This document shows, piece by piece, positions 52,770 through 55,005 of a DNA stretch of 55,005 nucleotides (its first letter is position 1; each line of letters starts with the position of its first letter). The translations under genes were made by a program, and so were the position numbers. The stretch comes from Pseudofulvimonas gallinarii. GTDB lineage: Bacteria; Pseudomonadota; Gammaproteobacteria; Xanthomonadales; UBA2363. The notes under the pieces are model-generated. The model did not search any database, was not told where the DNA came from, and saw nothing but the letters and a program-made list of their open reading frames with translations. Where the stretch lies: contig NZ_SMAF01000021.1 of the NCBI RefSeq assembly GCF_004343305.1, positions 1 through 55,005 of the forward strand, given 5' to 3'.

Positions 52770-52995
52770 GGTGTTGGTCCTTTGTGGGTGTGGAGAGAAG
52801 GGTGAAGTGCGGCTGTTCGGAGTCATGGCCGAAGGGCGGATCGGGCGGGGCTGCCATCCGAAGGCGCCGGCATCGCGGCAGGCAGTTGCGTAGCCACCGC
52901 CGTCAGCGGGACGGTTGTCTTCGGCAAGGTCGCTGGTAAGGGGCGCGCCCCTGGAATCCGGGCAGGTGGCGCGCAGGTGGCCCAGGGCATCCGGA

Positions 52996-53355
52996 TCAGC
53001 CGCCCCGGTCCGAAGTCGTCATTCCATGGTCGACCGGCGGCGCGCGCAGCACGGAGGAGGAAGAGATGGGCAGGGTGCCACCGCGGGGGACGAGAGCCGC
53101 TTTCGCCACATCGATGACGATGGCGGCTTGCGAACCATGGCAAAGCGCATCGTCGGCTTCCCAGGTGTCGACAACCGCATCACCGGTGCCACGGTGAACA
53201 AGGTCCGCGTGATGGTTGCCGGCGTTGTCCAGCGCTTCGCGCAGGGAACCGGCGCCATGGATGGCGACGGTGTCGTCAAGGGTGTTGACCGTGATCGTCG
53301 CGGCGCTTGCGCTCAGTGACAACGAGATGGGCGCGGCGGCGTAGTGGGTTTTCAT
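52996..53355 (-). pseudogene. Truncated CSLREA/beta-helix protein, probable remnant
   Basis: 119 aa from ATG 53355. It begins with a signal-like stretch and the typical opening of CSLREA-type surface proteins ('SASAATITVNTLDDTVA', 'GAGSLREALDNAG'). After about 50 residues the beta-helix pattern is lost. Near its end 'SSSVLRAPPVDHG' resembles 'LGSVLRAPQGGRV' of the neighbouring full-length protein, and the DNA GGCGCGCGCAGCAC occurs in both. This fits a paralogue with an internal deletion. It might still be expressed as a short protein. No gene is seen in 52770-52995. Confidence 0.5.
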
Positions 53356-53380
53356 CGGCGTCTCCAGGGAAGGGGCGCGG

Positions 53381-54751
53381 TTAGAACCAGACGGGGAATG
53401 CGGGGTCGTCGGGATGTTTTTCGACCGGGCCCACATCGCACCAGCCAAAGGGATCGGCAAAGCCATGGCTCCACGGCCGCCCGACGCCCCGGACGTCGGT
53501 GGCGATTGTTTCCTGCGACGGCAGCCGGCACGCGTAATACGGCACGCGATCGACACCGGGGCCGGCCCTGAGCGGTGCCGGAACCCGGCTTCGACCGGCG
53601 CCGGCTTCCACGGCGGACAGGTGCCACGGCAATTGGCTGATGTCACCCTGGCCGTGGAGGGCGCAGGTGCGATGCCCATACTCCTGGTTGAAACCGAGCG
53701 ACTGGAGGGGTGCCGAGCCACAAACCCGCCCACCCTGCGGCGCGCGCAGCACACTGCCGAGGAATTCGCTCAAGCCGGGTCCGGTGTCCAGGTTGAGCGC
53801 CGGCGCGCCGCCGGCCATGCCGTTGTCGACGACCGAGGAAAAGCGCAGTCCGAATCGGTTTCCGCCCAGCATGTACAGGGCCGCGGCTTCGCGACCCAGA
53901 TTACGGGTCAACGAACTGTTCACCAGATCGAGCTCGCCGCCATAAGCCCAGATCGCCCCGGCTTCGCCACCCTCGTTGCTGTCGAAGACGCTGGCGGTGA
54001 TCGACAGGCTCGCCGGGCGGTCGACGGCAAGGGCGCCGGCCAGGCCGTCCACGCTGCGGTTGTTGACGAAATCGCTTGCGACGATGCTGACCTGGCTGGT
54101 TTGCGAGCCGATATACAGCGCGCCGGCCCCCGGACCATAAGGATGGTTGTCGATGAAGCGGCTGCGGTGGATCTCGACGTTGTCGACGCGCGCGGTCGGG
54201 CTGAGGACGACGACGCCCAGATAGCCGGTGTTGTCGACGAACTCGCTGTTGTGAATCGACAGGCGTCCGATCTGCGCCATCGGCGTGTCGATTGCCGATC
54301 CATTATGCATCCGTCCCGCCGGAAGCTGTGCGAAGCGAATGCCGTCAATGGCGACCTCTCCGGCACGCCAGACCAGCAGGCCGCTGCGCATCTCCAGGTT
54401 GGCGAGGCTGAAGGTGCCATCGTCCGGCAGGTCGATGACCAGCGTGCCATCGACGCGGACTTGGTCGGCACCATTCCCGATGATGCTCACGCTGCCGGTG
54501 ATCCGGGTGGAGGGCGCCAGTACGGCCGTCCCGGCGAGCTGGGGCAGGAACCGGATGACATCGGCGCCCCCGGCTTCACCCGCCATGCAACCATTGACGC
54601 GCACGTTGGATTCCGCGGCTGCGATCGCCGCCGCGAGGTTGCAGCGGGAGCGCGTCGGCTCGAAGGTGTCGACGGTGATGACCGCCGCATTGGCGGACAA
54701 AGCGAAGCCGAGCGTGGCCGTGGCGAGCGCGCAAATCGAGCGTATGGACAT
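53381..54751 (-). CDS. Secreted right-handed beta-helix / choice-of-anchor Q-type protein
   Basis: 456 aa with a signal peptide (MSIRSICALATATLGFALSANA-AV). A CSLREA-like opening ('ITVDTFEPTRSRCNLAAAIAAAE') is followed by repeated short strands typical of a parallel beta-helix: 'RLSIHNSEFVDNTGYLG', 'NVEIHRSRFIDNHPYG', 'QVSIVASDFVNNRSVDG', 'SLSITASVFDSNEGGE', 'ELDLVNSSLTRNLGRE'. The C terminus has the choice-of-anchor Q ending 'WCDVGPVEKHPDDP' and stops at AFPVWF, without the FADGFE tail. It lies between two related genes, so the three are probably tandem duplicates. Likely a surface or extracellular protein. Confidence 0.82.
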   Translation of the reverse strand: MSIRSICALATATLGFALSANAAVITVDTFEPTRSRCNLAAAIAAAESNVRVNGCMAGEAGGADVIRFLPQLAGTAVLAPSTRITGSVSIIGNGADQVRVDGTLVIDLPDDGTFSLANLEMRSGLLVWRAGEVAIDGIRFAQLPAGRMHNGSAIDTPMAQIGRLSIHNSEFVDNTGYLGVVVLSPTARVDNVEIHRSRFIDNHPYGPGAGALYIGSQTSQVSIVASDFVNNRSVDGLAGALAVDRPASLSITASVFDSNEGGEAGAIWAYGGELDLVNSSLTRNLGREAAALYMLGGNRFGLRFSSVVDNGMAGGAPALNLDTGPGLSEFLGSVLRAPQGGRVCGSAPLQSLGFNQEYGHRTCALHGQGDISQLPWHLSAVEAGAGRSRVPAPLRAGPGVDRVPYYACRLPSQETIATDVRGVGRPWSHGFADPFGWCDVGPVEKHPDDPAFPVWF

Positions 54752-54769
54752 GGGCTTATCCCGGGGTTG

Positions 54770-55005
54770 TCAGTAGTTGAGGCCGTGCTTGAACAGGTAG
54801 TCGTCGAAGGCCGGATTCCATTCGACGGCGCCGACATCGCAATGCGCTGTGCCACTCCCGGTGCTGGATACCGGCCGGAGGTGGCCGCGCGCATCGCTCG
54901 TTATCCCGCCGCACGCGGTGCCCGCCACGTCGATCAGCACGCTGTCGATGCGCGGCAGCATGACCGGGGCGGCACCGCCGTAATTCCCGAGCGGCAACAA
55001 CATCG
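54770..55005 (-). CDS. C-terminal part of a choice-of-anchor Q-type surface protein (partial)
   Basis: At least 78 codons; the frame runs off the window edge, so the start is not seen. The visible part is the typical end of beta-helix surface proteins: 'LPLGNYGGAAPVMLPRIDSVLIDV', then 'CDVGAVEWNP'. It ends FDDYLFKHGLNY, which aligns position by position with the FADGFE tails (D-D-x-L-F-x-x-G-x-x) but lacks the final Phe-Glu. Its stop is 18 bp before the start of the next gene in this tandem group. Confidence 0.75.
   Translation of the reverse strand, partial: MLLPLGNYGGAAPVMLPRIDSVLIDVAGTACGGITSDARGHLRPVSSTGSGTAHCDVGAVEWNPAFDDYLFKHGLNY

Noticed and set aside
1-55005. rRNA or tRNA genes
   Set aside because: No rRNA core sequence or convincing tRNA cloverleaf was recognised by eye; a tRNA scan would settle it.

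Overview
This window is about 55 kb of very GC-rich, gene-dense chromosome. It most likely comes from a gammaproteobacterium of the Xanthomonadales/Lysobacterales. Four things point there: a prfB-lysS-rpfG-rpfC-><-rpfF locus (diffusible signal factor quorum sensing), a fused aspartate kinase/diaminopimelate decarboxylase gene, the MurD2/MurL route to D-glutamate in peptidoglycan, and an xps-like type II secretion block that includes gspN. The genus cannot be read from the sequence.

Layout. 1-94: right end of a probable IS66-family insertion sequence. 367-4221 (minus): kdsC-lptC-lptA-lptB-rpoN, covering Kdo supply, lipopolysaccharide export and sigma-54. 4542-9768 (minus): bioA, rsmE, a secreted amidohydrolase and a secreted M28 peptidase. 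9799-18382 (plus): gspGHIJKLMN, an inositol-monophosphatase-like gene, nudE, cysQ and mazG, mostly joined by 4-bp ATGA overlaps. 18401-19627 (minus): a periplasmic protein with two TonB-C-like domains. 19864-27064: prfB (programmed +1 frameshift), lysS, rpfG, rpfC and convergent rpfF. 27290-27964: a GacA/UvrY-like response regulator, convergent with rne (27987-31367). 31736-36516 (plus): rluC, then nadK, a secreted subtilase, a 5'-nucleotidase and an unknown gene. 36737-38236: a secreted beta-propeller protein. 38390-44378: lysAC-murL-murD2 and a cytochrome b561. 45226-49996: serA-like, pheA, hisC, aroA. 50129-end (minus): secreted or surface proteins, a DUF3558-like lipoprotein, and three tandem beta-helix/choice-of-anchor genes, one truncated and one running off the window.

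How it fits together. RpfF makes the DSF signal. RpfC senses it and signals to RpfG, whose HD-GYP domain degrades cyclic di-GMP. In xanthomonads the CRP-like factor Clp reads that change, and a perfect TGTGA-N6-TCACA site lies inside rpfF. lysAC-murL-murD2 places the diaminopimelate branch point beside D-glutamate insertion, both serving peptidoglycan. The type II secretion block may export the secreted hydrolases encoded around it.

Most novel observation. Four unrelated exported proteins (M28 peptidase, subtilase, beta-propeller protein, choice-of-anchor protein) end in variants of the same short tail, roughly [ILV]-F-[AT]-[DG]-[GD]-[FW]-E plus 1-4 residues. A partial fifth protein has a weaker version. 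This looks like an unnamed C-terminal sorting or processing tag. No rRNA, tRNA or CRISPR array was recognised.
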